64,000 nucleotides of DNA from Pseudoduganella flava (GTDB lineage Bacteria; Pseudomonadota; Gammaproteobacteria; Burkholderiales; Burkholderiaceae_D). Made by a program: the position numbers and the translations under genes. The stretch spans positions 124,001 to 188,000 of the forward strand of contig NZ_VLKW01000003.1 of NCBI RefSeq assembly GCF_007830495.1, written 5' to 3'. Below the pieces are notes generated by a model that was not told the DNA's origin, made no database searches, and saw only the letters and a list, made by a program, of their open reading frames with translations. Positions 6,449-15,942 of this stretch are shown piece after piece; the first letter of the stretch is position 1; each line of letters starts with the position of its first letter.

Positions 6449-9097
6449 TCAGTTGGCCAGCGCCTTCGATACGACTTCCATCACGTCGTTCGACAGCTTC
6501 GTTGCGCCGGCCACTTTCTCGAGCGCGCGGCGCATGTGCTCCTGCAGCGCGGGCGGGTAACGGCGCCAGCGGTCCATGCTGCGGGCGAAGCGGCTGGCGA
6601 CCTGCGGGTTCAGCGCGTCGAGCTTGATCACGTGCTCGGCCCAGAACTCGTAGCCGCTGCCGTCGTGGGCATGGAACTGCGACGGGTTCGCGTTGGCGAA
6701 CGAGAACAGCAGGCTGCGCGCGCGGTTCGGCGTCTTCAGCGTGAATGCCGGATGGCCCATCAGCTCGCGCACATGCGCCACGTCCGTCGTCGGTGCGCTG
6801 GCCTGCATCGCGAACCACTTGTCGACCACCAGCGCCTCGCCCTTGAACTGGTCGTAGAACGCCTGCAGCTGTTCGGATGCGTCGGCGCCGCTGTGGATCA
6901 GGGCCGTCAGCGCGGCCGCGCGGTCCGTCATGTTGGTGGCTTCCTCGAACTGGCGGCGCGCCATGTTGACGGCGTGGCCATCCTTCCCGGCCAGCAGGTA
7001 CGCCAGCGCCAGGTTCTTCAGGCCACGCTTGCCGGCCGAGACGGCGTCCGGGCTGTAGGGGCCCGTGATCTGGTTCGCCGCGTAGGCATTCAGCAGCTCG
7101 GTGCGCAGCACGCTGGCGATCGTGCGGCGCATGAACTGGCGCGCCGTGTGGATCGCATGCGGGTCCACCACTTCCATCTGGTCGGCGATCACCGATTCGG
7201 ACGGCAGGATCAGGGCCTGCTCGCGGAACGCGGCATCGAGCGTATCGTCCAGCAGCAGCGCGCGCTGCGCCGCGATGAATGTGTAGTCCAGCTCCAGCTC
7301 CTCGCCCCGCTGCGCGGCCGCCGTCAGCTTCAACAGGCGGCTCATCGCCAGCCGCTGGCCCGCTTCCCAGCGGTTGACGGGATCGCTGTCGTGGCGGAAC
7401 AGGTGCAGCAGGTCCTCGTCCGAATAAGGGTACTCCAGGATCACCGGCGCCGAGAAGTCGCGCAGCAGCGACGGCACCGGCACGGCACCGATGCCGTCGA
7501 ACGTGAAGGTCTGCTCCGCCTCCGTCAACTCCAGCACCACGGTCGTGTCGCCGGCCTGGTTCAGCGGCAGGTCGGCACCGAGCGGCCCAAGCAGGCCGAC
7601 GGCGACGGGAATGTGGAACGGCTGCTTCTCCGGCTGGCCCGGCGTCGGCGGGCAGCGCTGCGCCAGCGTCAGCACGTAGCGCCGCGCGTCCGCATCGTAT
7701 TCGCCCTTGGCCGTCAAGATGGGCGTGCCGGCCTGGCTGTACCAGCGCTCGAACTGCGTCAGGTCGCGGCCATTGGCCGATTCCATCGCGGCGCGGAAAT
7801 CGTCGCACGTGACGGCCTGGCCGTCATGGCGCTGGAAGTACAGGTCCATCCCTTTGCGGAAGCCCTCGCGGCCCAGCAAGGTCTGGTACATGCGCACCAC
7901 TTCGGCGCCCTTCTCGTACACGGTCACCGTGTAGAAGTTATTGATCTCGACGAACGAGTCGGGGCGCACCGGGTGCGCCATCGGGCCCGAGTCCTCGGGG
8001 AACTGAGCCTGGCGCAGCGTGCGCACCTGGTCGATGCGGGTGACCGCGCGGCCGCTCGCGGTGCCGATCATGTCGGCCGAGAATTCCTGGTCGCGGAATA
8101 CGGTGAGGCCCTCCTTCAGCGACAGCTGGAACCAGTCGCGGCACGTGACGCGGTTGCCCGTCCAGTTGTGGAAGTACTCGTGGCCGACGACGGCTTCGAT
8201 GCCGGCATAGTCGACGTCCGTGGCGGTGGCCGGATTGGCCAGCACGAACTTCGTGTTGAAGATGTTCAGGCCCTTGTTTTCCATCGCGCCCATGTTGAAG
8301 TCGCCGACGGCGACGATCATGAAGCGGTCCAGGTCCAGCTCCAGGCCCCAGCGTTCCTCGTCCCAGCGTATCGAGTTCTTCAGCGACTGCATCGCGTAAT
8401 CGGTCTTGTCGAGATTGCCCTCTTCGACCCACACCTGCAGCAGCACGTCGCGGCCGTCGGCAAGCTTGAACTTCTCTTCCTGACACACCAGCTTCGCCGC
8501 GACCAGCGCGAACAGGTAGGAAGGCTTCTTGAACGGGTCTTCCCATTTCGCGTAATGGCGCCCGTCATCGAGGTCACCCTCTTCGACCAGGTTACCGTTC
8601 GACAGCAGCACCGGATACTTTTCCTTATCCGCGCGCAGCATCACCGTGTACTTCGCCATCACGTCCGGGCGGTCCGGGAAGTACGTGATGCGGCGGAAGC
8701 CTTCCGCCTCGCACTGCGTATAGAAGCTGCCGTTCGACACGTACAGGCCGGACAGGGTCGTGTTATTTTCCGGCACGCAGATCGTCTCGATCTCCAGCAC
8801 CACGTTCAGCGGCGCCTTCTTGATGGTCAGCGTGTTCGTCCCCAATATGTACTGGCCGGGGTTCAGCGCCACGCCGTTCATGCGCAGGGCGACCAGCTCG
8901 ATGTCTTCGCCGTGCAGCACCAGGTCGGCGCCGCCCTTGCCGGCACTCGGGCTGTCCGGGTTGTGGCGCAGCGTGATGCGGTTCGCCACGATGGTGCGCG
9001 CGGGGTCCAGGTCGAAGCCCAGCTCCACCGTTTCGACGAGGTAGCTGGGCGGGGTGTAATCCTTGCGGAAGATCGTCTGCGGGCTGTCGGTTCTCAT
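6449..9097 (-). CDS. pepN: Aminopeptidase N (M1 zinc metallopeptidase)
   Basis: An 882-residue cytoplasmic broad-specificity aminopeptidase, full length for the proteobacterial PepN family. The zinc motif HEYFHNWTGNR starts at H306 (H306, E307, H310, with the second glutamate 19 residues later in LKEGLTVF). The exopeptidase GAMEN motif is near residue 270 (MGAMENKGLN). The C-terminal helical domain of PepN follows from about 540. It is a stand-alone gene between fbp and the divergent lipoprotein gene. The opposite strand carries a continuous open frame of similar length, which is a codon-bias artefact. Confidence 0.97.
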   Translation of the reverse strand: MRTDSPQTIFRKDYTPPSYLVETVELGFDLDPARTIVANRITLRHNPDSPSAGKGGADLVLHGEDIELVALRMNGVALNPGQYILGTNTLTIKKAPLNVVLEIETICVPENNTTLSGLYVSNGSFYTQCEAEGFRRITYFPDRPDVMAKYTVMLRADKEKYPVLLSNGNLVEEGDLDDGRHYAKWEDPFKKPSYLFALVAAKLVCQEEKFKLADGRDVLLQVWVEEGNLDKTDYAMQSLKNSIRWDEERWGLELDLDRFMIVAVGDFNMGAMENKGLNIFNTKFVLANPATATDVDYAGIEAVVGHEYFHNWTGNRVTCRDWFQLSLKEGLTVFRDQEFSADMIGTASGRAVTRIDQVRTLRQAQFPEDSGPMAHPVRPDSFVEINNFYTVTVYEKGAEVVRMYQTLLGREGFRKGMDLYFQRHDGQAVTCDDFRAAMESANGRDLTQFERWYSQAGTPILTAKGEYDADARRYVLTLAQRCPPTPGQPEKQPFHIPVAVGLLGPLGADLPLNQAGDTTVVLELTEAEQTFTFDGIGAVPVPSLLRDFSAPVILEYPYSDEDLLHLFRHDSDPVNRWEAGQRLAMSRLLKLTAAAQRGEELELDYTFIAAQRALLLDDTLDAAFREQALILPSESVIADQMEVVDPHAIHTARQFMRRTIASVLRTELLNAYAANQITGPYSPDAVSAGKRGLKNLALAYLLAGKDGHAVNMARRQFEEATNMTDRAAALTALIHSGADASEQLQAFYDQFKGEALVVDKWFAMQASAPTTDVAHVRELMGHPAFTLKTPNRARSLLFSFANANPSQFHAHDGSGYEFWAEHVIKLDALNPQVASRFARSMDRWRRYPPALQEHMRRALEKVAGATKLSNDVMEVVSKALAN

Positions 9098-9268
9098 GGG
9101 GCTGTTACCTTCAATGAGGACAAAAGGTTATTTTACCAACTTAGCTGCTCTGGAATGGCGATTCGTTTCAGTTGATCCAGCGGCCGTAACATTCTGTAAT
9201 ATTCGATCGGTGCGGAACCGCCGGACATACACTGGAGTGTGGGAAATGTTTTTTTCTGGGAGCAGATC

Positions 9269-9916
9269 ATGAAATCCTTAGCCATCCTGGTCGCGGCAGG
9301 CACGCTGCTGCTGGGCGGGTGCGCAACGACCATCCGCAGCGACGTCACGGTGTTCCACCAGTGGCCGGCGGAACTGCAGGACAAGACGTATGTCTTCGAC
9401 ACGCCCGCACCGAGCGAGGACACGCTGGAATACCGCAGCTACCAGGGCCTGGTGGCGAACGAACTGGCCAAGCTGGGCTTTGCACAGGCCGGCGCGCCGG
9501 AGCAGGCCAAGCTGCGGGTCGACATGGCCTTCTCGACGATCGACCGGCCGACCCGCTATTACCAGGCCGTCGATCCGTTCTGGGCGGCGGGACCGTACTG
9601 GGGACCGTACTGGGGGCCGTACCGCGGCTTCTACCCGGGTCGCTACCGTTACCGCTACTGGGGCTTCCGGCCGTATTACGACCCGTGGATGTACGGCCCG
9701 ACCGAGTACCGCGAAGTGATCCAGCATAACTACGAGCGCAAGCTGAACGTGTCGATCGCGGACCGGAGCGGCAAGAAGCTGTACGACGTGACGGTGCAGA
9801 ACACGAGCCGCAAGCAGTCGACGCCGGCTGTGATGCCGCTGCTGGTGCAGAGCGCGTTCACGGGGTTCCCGGGCGAGAGCGGCAAGCACAAGCGGGTGGA
9901 CCTGGAGCTGCAGTAG
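9269..9916 (+). CDS. DUF4136 domain lipoprotein
   Basis: A 215-residue lipoprotein. The signal ends in the lipobox LLLGGC, so the mature protein should be anchored through the cysteine. The body matches DUF4136, with SDVTVFHQWP, then DTLEYRSYQGLVANELAKLGF and a C-terminal strand region. The middle holds an unusual Tyr/Trp/Pro/Gly-rich stretch (repeats of YWGPYWGPYRGFYPG). The start at 9269 follows GGGAGCAG; an upstream in-frame ATG at 9239 would bury the signal peptide. Its function is unknown; DUF4136 proteins are generally envelope lipoproteins. Confidence 0.88.
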   Translation: MKSLAILVAAGTLLLGGCATTIRSDVTVFHQWPAELQDKTYVFDTPAPSEDTLEYRSYQGLVANELAKLGFAQAGAPEQAKLRVDMAFSTIDRPTRYYQAVDPFWAAGPYWGPYWGPYRGFYPGRYRYRYWGFRPYYDPWMYGPTEYREVIQHNYERKLNVSIADRSGKKLYDVTVQNTSRKQSTPAVMPLLVQSAFTGFPGESGKHKRVDLELQ

Positions 9917-9966
9917 GGTGAGGCAGGGGTTTCGCGAAGCACCGCTTCGCGCCCGCCGAACGCCCC

Positions 9967-10039
9967 AGCCTTGCAAGGCTGTGGCCGGTGAAGAGCCTGC
10001 TGTCCCCCGGCAAAGCGGTGCTGGCCTGCAGGCCAGCAC
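9967..10039. terminator. Pair of palindromes between convergent genes
   Basis: Two inverted repeats: AGCCTTGCAAGGCT (9967-9980) and a perfect 22-base palindrome at 10018-10039 with arms GTGCTGGCCTG. They lie between the lipoprotein gene and the convergent small-peptide gene. No clear T tract follows, so they may be terminators or repeat-family members. The layout resembles the palindrome group at 32373-32425. Confidence 0.5.
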
Positions 10040-10051
10040 TCCTTCCCGACC

Positions 10052-10183
10052 CTACCCCAAATACCTCTCGCTGGCGTAGGTGATCACCCCGACCAGCGCC
10101 ACAGCCAGCAGCAGCACGATCAGCAACCGTCCGAACTTCGGGCTGCCGTCATCGTCGTCATTGTTGTTGGAAGATGGCTGCAT
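10052..10183 (-). CDS. Small single-pass membrane protein (43 residues)
   Basis: A 43-residue reading frame, MQPSSNNNDDDDGSPKFGRL followed by a hydrophobic helix LIVLLLAVALVGVITYA and a short basic end. It has an acidic Asn/Asp-rich head, one membrane segment of about 17 residues and no known domain. The ATG is one base after the TGA of the quinone oxidoreductase gene (TGACATG), so translation is probably coupled. It is the last gene of a four-gene operon. Its size means automatic annotation could easily miss it. Function unknown. Confidence 0.65.
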   Translation of the reverse strand: MQPSSNNNDDDDGSPKFGRLLIVLLLAVALVGVITYASERYLG

Positions 10184-10184
10184 G

Positions 10185-11162
10185 TCAGTGCGGGATCAGG
10201 ATCGAGGAACCCGTCGTGGTGCGGGCTTCGAGGTCGGCGTGGGCCTGCGCCACGTCCTGCAGGTGGTAGCGCTGGTTGATCGCGATCTTCACTTCGCCGC
10301 TGGCGACGACGCCGAACAGCGAGCGCGCCGTCGCTTCCAGGTCTTCCCGTTTCGCGGTGTAGTGCATCAGCGTGGGCCGCGTCAGGAACAGCGAGCCGCG
10401 CGACTGCAATTCGCTCGGCGCGAACGCCGGCACCGGGCCGGATGCGTTGCCGAAGCTGACCATCAGGCCCAGCGGTCGCAGGCAGTCCAGTGAACCGAAG
10501 AACGTGTCCTTGCCGATCGAATCGTAGACGACGGCGACACCCTCGCCGTTCGTCAGCTCCTTGACCCTTTCGGTGAAGTTCTCGCGCTTGTAGTTGATCA
10601 CGTGCGTGGCACCGTGTTCGATCGCCAGCGCCGCCTTTTCCTCCGAACCGACGGTGCCGATCACGTTCACGCCCAGCACCCGGGCCCACTGGCAGGCAAT
10701 CAGGCCGACGCCGCCGGCGGCCGCATGCCACAGCACCGTGTCGCCCGGCTTCAGGTGCGCGGTGCGGTGCAGCAGGTACTGCACCGTCATCCCCTGCAGC
10801 ATCATCGCCGCGGCCGTGTCGAACGCGATATGGTCGGGCAGCACGACGAGCAGGTCGGCCGCCATGTTGCGCACCTGCGCATACGCGCCGTTCGGCCGGC
10901 CCGCATAGGCGACGCGGTCGCCGATCTTCACGTGCGTGACGCCCTCGCCCACCGCCTCGACGGTGCCCGCGCCCTCCATGCCGAGCCCATTGGGCAGCGG
11001 CTGCGGGTACAGGCCGGTGCGGAAATAGACGTCGATGAAGTTCACGCCGATCGCCTCGTGCCGCACGGTGACTTCGCCGGGTCCCGGCGCGCCGACGTCC
11101 ACGTCCACGTATTCCATCACTTCCGGACCGCCGGTCCGGGTCATCCGAATCGCCTTGCTCAT
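10185..11162 (-). CDS. NAD(P)H:quinone oxidoreductase, zeta-crystallin/QOR type
   Basis: A 325-residue medium-chain dehydrogenase/reductase. The N-terminal GroES-like domain carries the QOR features EAIGVNFIDVYFRTGLYP and LGMEGAGTVEAVGEGV. The Rossmann part has the nucleotide-binding motif AAAGGVGLIACQWA near residue 150. No zinc-binding cysteines are seen, as expected for this branch. It reduces quinones by one electron using NADPH in the cytoplasm. It lies 12 bases downstream of mgsA, so both may serve detoxification of reactive carbonyls and quinones. Confidence 0.92.
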   Translation of the reverse strand: MSKAIRMTRTGGPEVMEYVDVDVGAPGPGEVTVRHEAIGVNFIDVYFRTGLYPQPLPNGLGMEGAGTVEAVGEGVTHVKIGDRVAYAGRPNGAYAQVRNMAADLLVVLPDHIAFDTAAAMMLQGMTVQYLLHRTAHLKPGDTVLWHAAAGGVGLIACQWARVLGVNVIGTVGSEEKAALAIEHGATHVINYKRENFTERVKELTNGEGVAVVYDSIGKDTFFGSLDCLRPLGLMVSFGNASGPVPAFAPSELQSRGSLFLTRPTLMHYTAKREDLEATARSLFGVVASGEVKIAINQRYHLQDVAQAHADLEARTTTGSSILIPH

Positions 11163-11174
11163 CGCTTGCTCCCT

Positions 11175-11564
11175 TTACGGTTGGGTGCCGGCCGCCTGCA
11201 GCTGCGACAGCACCAGGTGCGCGGTCGCCACGTTGGTGGCACACGCGACATCGTGCACGTCGCAGGCGCGCACGAGGGCGTTGATGTCCGGCTCGTGCGG
11301 CTGCGGCGTCATCGGGTCGCGCAGGAAGATCACCGCGTCGATCATGTCCTCGACCAGCAGTGCGCCGATCTGCAGGTCGCCGCCCAGCGGGCCGGAATGC
11401 TTGCGGTCCACCGTCAGCCCCAGTTCGGTGACGAGCCGCCCGCCCGTCGTGCCCGTCGCGGTCAGCTTGCAGCCGCGCAGGAAATCGGCGTACTGCCCGG
11501 CCAGGGCGATCATGTCGTCTTTCTTCTTGTCGTGGGCGATCAGGGCGATGCGGGGAGCAGTCAT
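11175..11564 (-). CDS. mgsA: Methylglyoxal synthase
   Basis: A 129-residue enzyme converting dihydroxyacetone phosphate to methylglyoxal and phosphate, a bypass of lower glycolysis. Family features are the N-terminal [13 protein letters not shown], the phosphate site [20 protein letters not shown], and the catalytic aspartate in [15 protein letters not shown]. It is slightly shorter than the E. coli enzyme but complete. Its ATG follows the stop of the upstream EamA gene by one base, and the oxidoreductase gene follows by 12 bases. Confidence 0.95.
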   Translation of the reverse strand: MTAPRIALIAHDKKKDDMIALAGQYADFLRGCKLTATGTTGGRLVTELGLTVDRKHSGPLGGDLQIGALLVEDMIDAVIFLRDPMTPQPHEPDINALVRACDVHDVACATNVATAHLVLSQLQAAGTQP

Positions 11565-11565
11565 G

Positions 11566-12492
11566 TCATTTTCCAGTGGGTTTAGCGTTCGACAACAGGT
11601 AGATCCCGGCCAGCACGAGCGCCGTGCCGGCCAGCTGCCAGCTCGTCACCGGCTCGGCCAGGATGACGGCGCCGAGGAACAGCGTCGACACGGGGCCGAT
11701 CATGCCGGCCTGCGACGCGACGCCGGCGCCGACGCGCTGCACGGCCGTCATCGTCATGAACACGGGGGCCACCGTGCACAGCAGGCCATTCATCAGCGAC
11801 AGGCCGTACACGGGCAGCGGCTGCACCAGGCCGCTCACCGGCCGCAGCAGGAAATACTGCCCGATACACGCGGCGCTCGACACGCACATCGCATACGCGA
11901 CGAGGCGCAGCGAGCCGATCCGCTTGACCATCTCGCCGGACAGCAGCAGGTAGGCGGCATAGGCCGCGGCCGAGCCCAGCACCAGCAGCGAACCAAGCGG
12001 CACATTCGGCCCGCCGCCCTGCAGGTCGTGCACGAACACGAGCACGATGCCGGCATATGACACGGCCAGCGCCAGCCATTGCAGGCGGCCGATGTGCTGG
12101 CGCAGCCACGTGGCCGAGATCAGCAGCACGAACGTCGGCGTCAGGAACAGGATCAGCCGCTCGAGGCCGACGGTGATGTATTGCAGGCCGAGGAAATCGA
12201 GGAAGCTGGACAGGTAATAGCCGACCAGGCCCAGCCCGATCAGGCGCCAGCGGTCGGCGGCGGACAGCGGCGCTTCCGTGCGCATCTTCCATAGCGCGAC
12301 AGCGGCGAACACGGGCAGCGAGAAAATCATGCGGAACGCGATCAGCGTGACCGCGTCGATGTGGTACCGATACAGCAGCTTGGCGATGACGGCTTTGGTA
12401 GAAAACAACACCGCGCCGCCGATCGCGAGCATCAGGCCGCCCAGGTAACCCGCGCGCACATCGGCTGCCGGGCTCGTTATGCTTTTGTCCAT
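11566..12492 (-). CDS. EamA/DMT-family transporter
   Basis: A 308-residue inner-membrane protein with about ten hydrophobic helices in two repeats of five, the EamA (drug/metabolite transporter) arrangement. Substrate cannot be told from sequence; relatives export amino acids, nucleosides or other metabolites. The start [15 protein letters not shown] at 12492 is preferred over an in-frame ATG at 12570, because the extra residues are polar and cross the promoter side. It is the first gene of the operon with mgsA, the oxidoreductase and the small peptide. Confidence 0.88.
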   Translation of the reverse strand: MDKSITSPAADVRAGYLGGLMLAIGGAVLFSTKAVIAKLLYRYHIDAVTLIAFRMIFSLPVFAAVALWKMRTEAPLSAADRWRLIGLGLVGYYLSSFLDFLGLQYITVGLERLILFLTPTFVLLISATWLRQHIGRLQWLALAVSYAGIVLVFVHDLQGGGPNVPLGSLLVLGSAAAYAAYLLLSGEMVKRIGSLRLVAYAMCVSSAACIGQYFLLRPVSGLVQPLPVYGLSLMNGLLCTVAPVFMTMTAVQRVGAGVASQAGMIGPVSTLFLGAVILAEPVTSWQLAGTALVLAGIYLLSNAKPTGK

Positions 12493-12678
12493 CCGGACAT
12501 TGTAAGGGGAAACGACGGCGGCCGCAGATGGCCCCTCGTTTCCACGGCATAAATCGAGCTGCTCGCACACAACTGTGGGCTACCGCACGATTGAAAGCGC
12601 AATCGACAACTCAGCCTTTTAGGCGTAGCCTCGCATTACAAAAATGTTATTAAACATTCGATAACGAGAGGACACATC

Positions 12679-13500
12679 ATGGCAGATACTCCCTTGCTTC
12701 TCGGCGGCACTTCCGCCAACGACGTACTGACCGGCGGCACGGCGGACGACGTGCTGCTGGGCCAAGGCGGCGCGGACCGCCTCATCGGTGGAGACGGCAA
12801 CGACAAGCTTAACAGTGGCGAATATGTCACAACCGGTGGGCCGGTGCTGGACGGCATCGGCGACTTGCTCGACGGCGGGAACGGCGACGACATGCTGGCC
12901 GGCGGATCCGGCAACGACACGCTGATCGGCGGCGCCGGCGACGACACGCTGTCGGGCGGCGGCGGGCTCGACACGGCCGTCTATGGCGTCAACCGCGACG
13001 TCTACACGGTTGCCAAGGGCAACGGCGCGATCGGTCTCACGGCGATCGGCGGTTCGGAAACCGACCTGCTGATAGGCGTCGAACGCATCCAATTTGCCGA
13101 CACCGCGCTGGCGTTCGACATCGATGGCAATGCCGGCCAGGTGTACCGGTTGTACCAGGCCGTGTTCGACCGCCAGCCCGACTTGCCGGGCATCGGGCAC
13201 TGGTTGAGCATACGTGAGGACCGTGGCTGGTCGATGCGCGACATCGCTTCCGCGTTCCTGCACAGCGACGAGTTCAATAGAATGTACGGCAATGCCGACG
13301 ACGCCCAGTTCCTGACCGCGCTGTATCGCAATGCACTGCATCGGGAACCTGACCAACCAGGCCTGCAATCGTGGCTCACGGCGATTTCGCTTGGTCTGTC
13401 AAGGGAAGAAATCCTGCTGGGATTCTCGGAGAGCGCCGAGAATCAGGCGCAGGTCATCGGCAGCATCCAGAACGGCATCGAATACCATCCGGTCGGCTGA
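12679..13500 (+). CDS. RTX calcium-binding repeat protein with C-terminal DUF4214 domain
   Basis: A 273-residue protein. Residues 9-95 contain hemolysin-type nonapeptide repeats (GGDGNDKL, GGNGDDML, GGSGNDTL, GGAGDDTL) that bind calcium outside the cell. After a linker, residues 150-265 form two DUF4214 units, VYRLYQAVFDRQPDLPGIGHW and FLTALYRNALHREPDQPGLQ. There is no signal peptide, as expected for a type I secretion substrate. No exporter is adjacent; the one at 37518-41989 is a candidate. The start follows a GAGAGG ribosome site. It may be a small surface or matrix protein. Confidence 0.88.
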   Translation: MADTPLLLGGTSANDVLTGGTADDVLLGQGGADRLIGGDGNDKLNSGEYVTTGGPVLDGIGDLLDGGNGDDMLAGGSGNDTLIGGAGDDTLSGGGGLDTAVYGVNRDVYTVAKGNGAIGLTAIGGSETDLLIGVERIQFADTALAFDIDGNAGQVYRLYQAVFDRQPDLPGIGHWLSIREDRGWSMRDIASAFLHSDEFNRMYGNADDAQFLTALYRNALHREPDQPGLQSWLTAISLGLSREEILLGFSESAENQAQVIGSIQNGIEYHPVG

Positions 13501-13584
13501 AACAGCCTGCCTTGGCGGCAATCGGCAGGGGGCGGTATGCTAGAATACCGCCCTCGATTGCATACCGTCTAAGGAAGACTGAAC

Positions 13585-14310
13585 ATGGCTGGACACAGCA
13601 AATGGGCCAATATCAAGCACAAAAAGGCTGCAACGGACGCGAAACGCGGTAAGATCTGGACGCGCCTGATCAAGGAGATCACGGTGGCCGCACGCATGGG
13701 CGGCGGCGATATCGCGACCAACCCCCGCCTGCGCCTGGCGGTCGACAAGGCGGCGGACGCCAACATGCCGAAGGATAACGTGCAACGCGCGATCACCCGC
13801 GGCACGGGCGGCGACGAAGGCACCAATTACGAAGAAGTCCGCTACGAAGGCTACGGCATCGGCGGCGCGGCGATCATCGTCGACTGCATGACCGACAACC
13901 GGGTACGCACCGTGGCCGAAGTGCGCCACGCGTTCAGCAAATACGGCGGCAACATGGGCACCGAGAATTCCGTGTCGTTCATGTTCAAGCACTGCGGCCA
14001 GTTCCTGTTCGCACCGGGCACCGACGAAGCGAAGCTGATGGACGCCGCGCTCGAAGCGGGCGCGGAAGACGTGATCGCCGACGAGGAAGGCGGGTTCGAA
14101 GTGCTGTGCGCACCGAACGACTTCGCGGCCGTCAAGGAAGCGCTGGAGAAGGCCGGCTTCAAGGCCGAGGTGGCCGAGATCATCATGAAGCCGGCGACCG
14201 AGACGGTGTTCACGGGCGAGGACGCGGCGAAGATGCAAAAGCTCCTCGACGTGCTCGAGAACCTGGACGACACCCAGGAGGTCTATACGAACGCGGTAAT
14301 CGAAGAATAA
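13585..14310 (+). CDS. YebC/PmpR family protein (TACO1 type)
   Basis: A 241-residue protein of normal length. It begins with the family signature [22 protein letters not shown] and contains the central motif [20 protein letters not shown]. Members were described as transcriptional regulators and more recently as factors relieving ribosome stalling; which applies here is not visible. It is the first gene of a long forward-strand housekeeping run. A promoter-like TAGAAT lies at 13549-13554 in the short gap upstream. Confidence 0.95.
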   Translation: MAGHSKWANIKHKKAATDAKRGKIWTRLIKEITVAARMGGGDIATNPRLRLAVDKAADANMPKDNVQRAITRGTGGDEGTNYEEVRYEGYGIGGAAIIVDCMTDNRVRTVAEVRHAFSKYGGNMGTENSVSFMFKHCGQFLFAPGTDEAKLMDAALEAGAEDVIADEEGGFEVLCAPNDFAAVKEALEKAGFKAEVAEIIMKPATETVFTGEDAAKMQKLLDVLENLDDTQEVYTNAVIEE

Positions 14311-14346
14311 GTACTGTGGAATAAGCACTGCGGAGTAAGCACTGCA
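14311..14346 (+). repeat. Short 14-base tandem repeat after yebC
   Basis: GTACTGTGGAATAA, GCACTGCGGAGTAA and a partial third copy GCACTGCAG follow the yebC-like gene's stop codon directly. Each unit contains an in-frame TAA-like end, so the repeat may have arisen by slippage around the stop. No function is evident. Confidence 0.5.
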
Positions 14347-14401
14347 GGCCGGCCTGTGCGCCGGCCAGTTGTATCGCGGCGCGCGAGCGCCGGCGAACCG
14401 A

Positions 14402-14421
14402 CAGCGGCCCGCGGGCCGCTG
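14402..14421. terminator. GC palindrome between the YebC-like gene and purD
   Basis: A perfect 20-base palindrome (arms CAGCGGCCCG). A second, looser CCGGCC hairpin precedes it at 14350-14370. No T tract follows, so termination is uncertain; purD starts 120 bases later. Confidence 0.35.
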
Positions 14422-14541
14422 CGCCGTTTCTGGTCCGAACCACGACAGCCCACCGGGCTCACCGTAATCCAGAGGCCTTTTCCGCATGCGCCTGAAACGC
14501 ATCCGGAAGCAGCTTCCCCAAAACACCAACCGAAGATCCTT

Positions 14542-15810
14542 ATGAAAATTCTGGTAGTCGGCTCCGGCGGCCGCGAGCACGCGCTGGCTTGGAAATTGGC
14601 GCAATCGGAACGGGTGCAGGTCGTCTACGTCGCCCCCGGCAACGGCGGCACGGCACGCGATCCGCGCCTCGTGAACCTGGCGATCACGGACCTGCACGCG
14701 CTGGCCGACTTCGCCACGAAGGAACACATCGCGGTGACCGTCGTCGGTCCCGAGACGCCGCTCGCCGGCGGCATCGTGAACCTGTTCCGCGCGCGCGGCC
14801 TGAAGGTCTTCGGCCCGACGAAGGAAGCGGCCCAGCTGGAATCGTCGAAGGACTTCGCGAAGGCGTTCATGAAGCGCCACGGCATTCCGACGGCCGAATA
14901 CGAAACGTTCAGCGATGCGGCCGCCGCGCATGCCTACGTCGATGCGAAGGGTGCGCCGATCGTCATCAAGGCCGACGGCCTTGCCGCCGGCAAAGGCGTC
15001 GTCGTCGCGATGACCTTGGACGAGGCGCACCAGGCTGTTGACCACATGCTGTCCGATAACCGCTTCGGCGACGCCGGCGCCCGCATCGTCATCGAGGAAT
15101 TCCTCGCCGGCGAGGAAGCATCGTTCATCGTCATGTGCGACGGCAAGAACGTGCTGCCGCTGGCGACGAGCCAGGACCACAAGCGCCTGCTGGACAACGA
15201 CCAGGGCCCGAACACGGGCGGCATGGGCGCCTACTCGCCCGCGCCGATCGTGACGCCGGCGATGCATGCGCGCGTGATGCGCGAGATCATCAACCCGACG
15301 ATCCAGGGCATGGCCAAGGACGGCATCCCGTTCTCCGGCTTCCTGTACGCGGGCCTGATGATCGACGCGGCCGGCAATCCGAAGACGCTGGAATTCAACT
15401 GCCGCATGGGCGACCCGGAAACCCAGCCGATCATGGCGCGCCTGAAGACGGATCTCGTCGGCGTGATGGAACACGCGGTCAACGGCACGCTGGACGCGGT
15501 GGGCCTGGAGTGGGACCGCCGCACCGCCGTCGGCGTCGTGCTCGCCGCGGCCGGCTATCCGGACAATCCGGCCAAGGGCGCCGTCATCGACGGCATCCCG
15601 GCCGACACGCCGGAATCGGTCACGTTCCACGCCGGCACGGCCGAAGTGGACGGCAACCTCGTCACCTCCGGCGGACGCGTGCTGTGCGTCGTCGGCCTGG
15701 GCGACTCGGTCAAGATGGCGCAGAAGCAGGCCTACGAGACGGTCGAGAAGATCCACTTCGACGGCATGCAGTACCGTCGCGACATCGGCTGGCGGGGGCT
15801 GAAACACTAA
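14542..15810 (+). CDS. purD: Phosphoribosylamine-glycine ligase (GAR synthetase)
   Basis: A 422-residue ATP-grasp enzyme of purine synthesis that joins glycine to 5-phosphoribosylamine. It starts MKILVVGSGGREHALAWKL, the family's nucleotide-binding start. ATP-grasp residues are visible in PIVIKADGLAAGKGVVVA, then NTGGMGAYSPAP and the metal-binding end LEFNCRMGDPETQ. The open frame continues upstream to 14356, but that extension is proline/arginine-rich and not part of the family. The gene has a 230-base leader containing hairpins. Confidence 0.96.
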   Translation: MKILVVGSGGREHALAWKLAQSERVQVVYVAPGNGGTARDPRLVNLAITDLHALADFATKEHIAVTVVGPETPLAGGIVNLFRARGLKVFGPTKEAAQLESSKDFAKAFMKRHGIPTAEYETFSDAAAAHAYVDAKGAPIVIKADGLAAGKGVVVAMTLDEAHQAVDHMLSDNRFGDAGARIVIEEFLAGEEASFIVMCDGKNVLPLATSQDHKRLLDNDQGPNTGGMGAYSPAPIVTPAMHARVMREIINPTIQGMAKDGIPFSGFLYAGLMIDAAGNPKTLEFNCRMGDPETQPIMARLKTDLVGVMEHAVNGTLDAVGLEWDRRTAVGVVLAAAGYPDNPAKGAVIDGIPADTPESVTFHAGTAEVDGNLVTSGGRVLCVVGLGDSVKMAQKQAYETVEKIHFDGMQYRRDIGWRGLKH

Positions 15811-15842
15811 GCCGCCGCGAAGGTACCGTTCGCCAAGCGTTC

Positions 15843-15907
15843 ACCCCAAAAGGCAGAGGCCAGGGTCAGACCCGCCGGGTCTGACCCTAGAAGTTGCCTT
15901 TTGGGGT
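15843..15907. repeat. GGGTCAGACCC palindromic intergenic element (copy 1)
   Basis: An inner perfect inverted repeat, arms AGGGTCAGACCC (15862-15873) and GGGTCTGACCCT (15877-15888) with a three-base loop. It sits inside outer arms ACCCCAAAAGGCA (15843-15855) and TGCCTTTTGGGGT (15895-15907). Related copies occur at 18690-18763 and 32344-32478. It lies between purD and hemF and may act as a terminator or be a small mobile repeat. Confidence 0.8.
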
Positions 15908-15942
15908 CAAGCCAGCCATCCAACGGATCAACCAGAAAACCC

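Noticed and set aside
6422..9175. A 917-codon forward open frame opposite pepN
   Set aside because: It mirrors the third-position GC bias of pepN; the reverse strand has clear GAMEN and HEXXH motifs.
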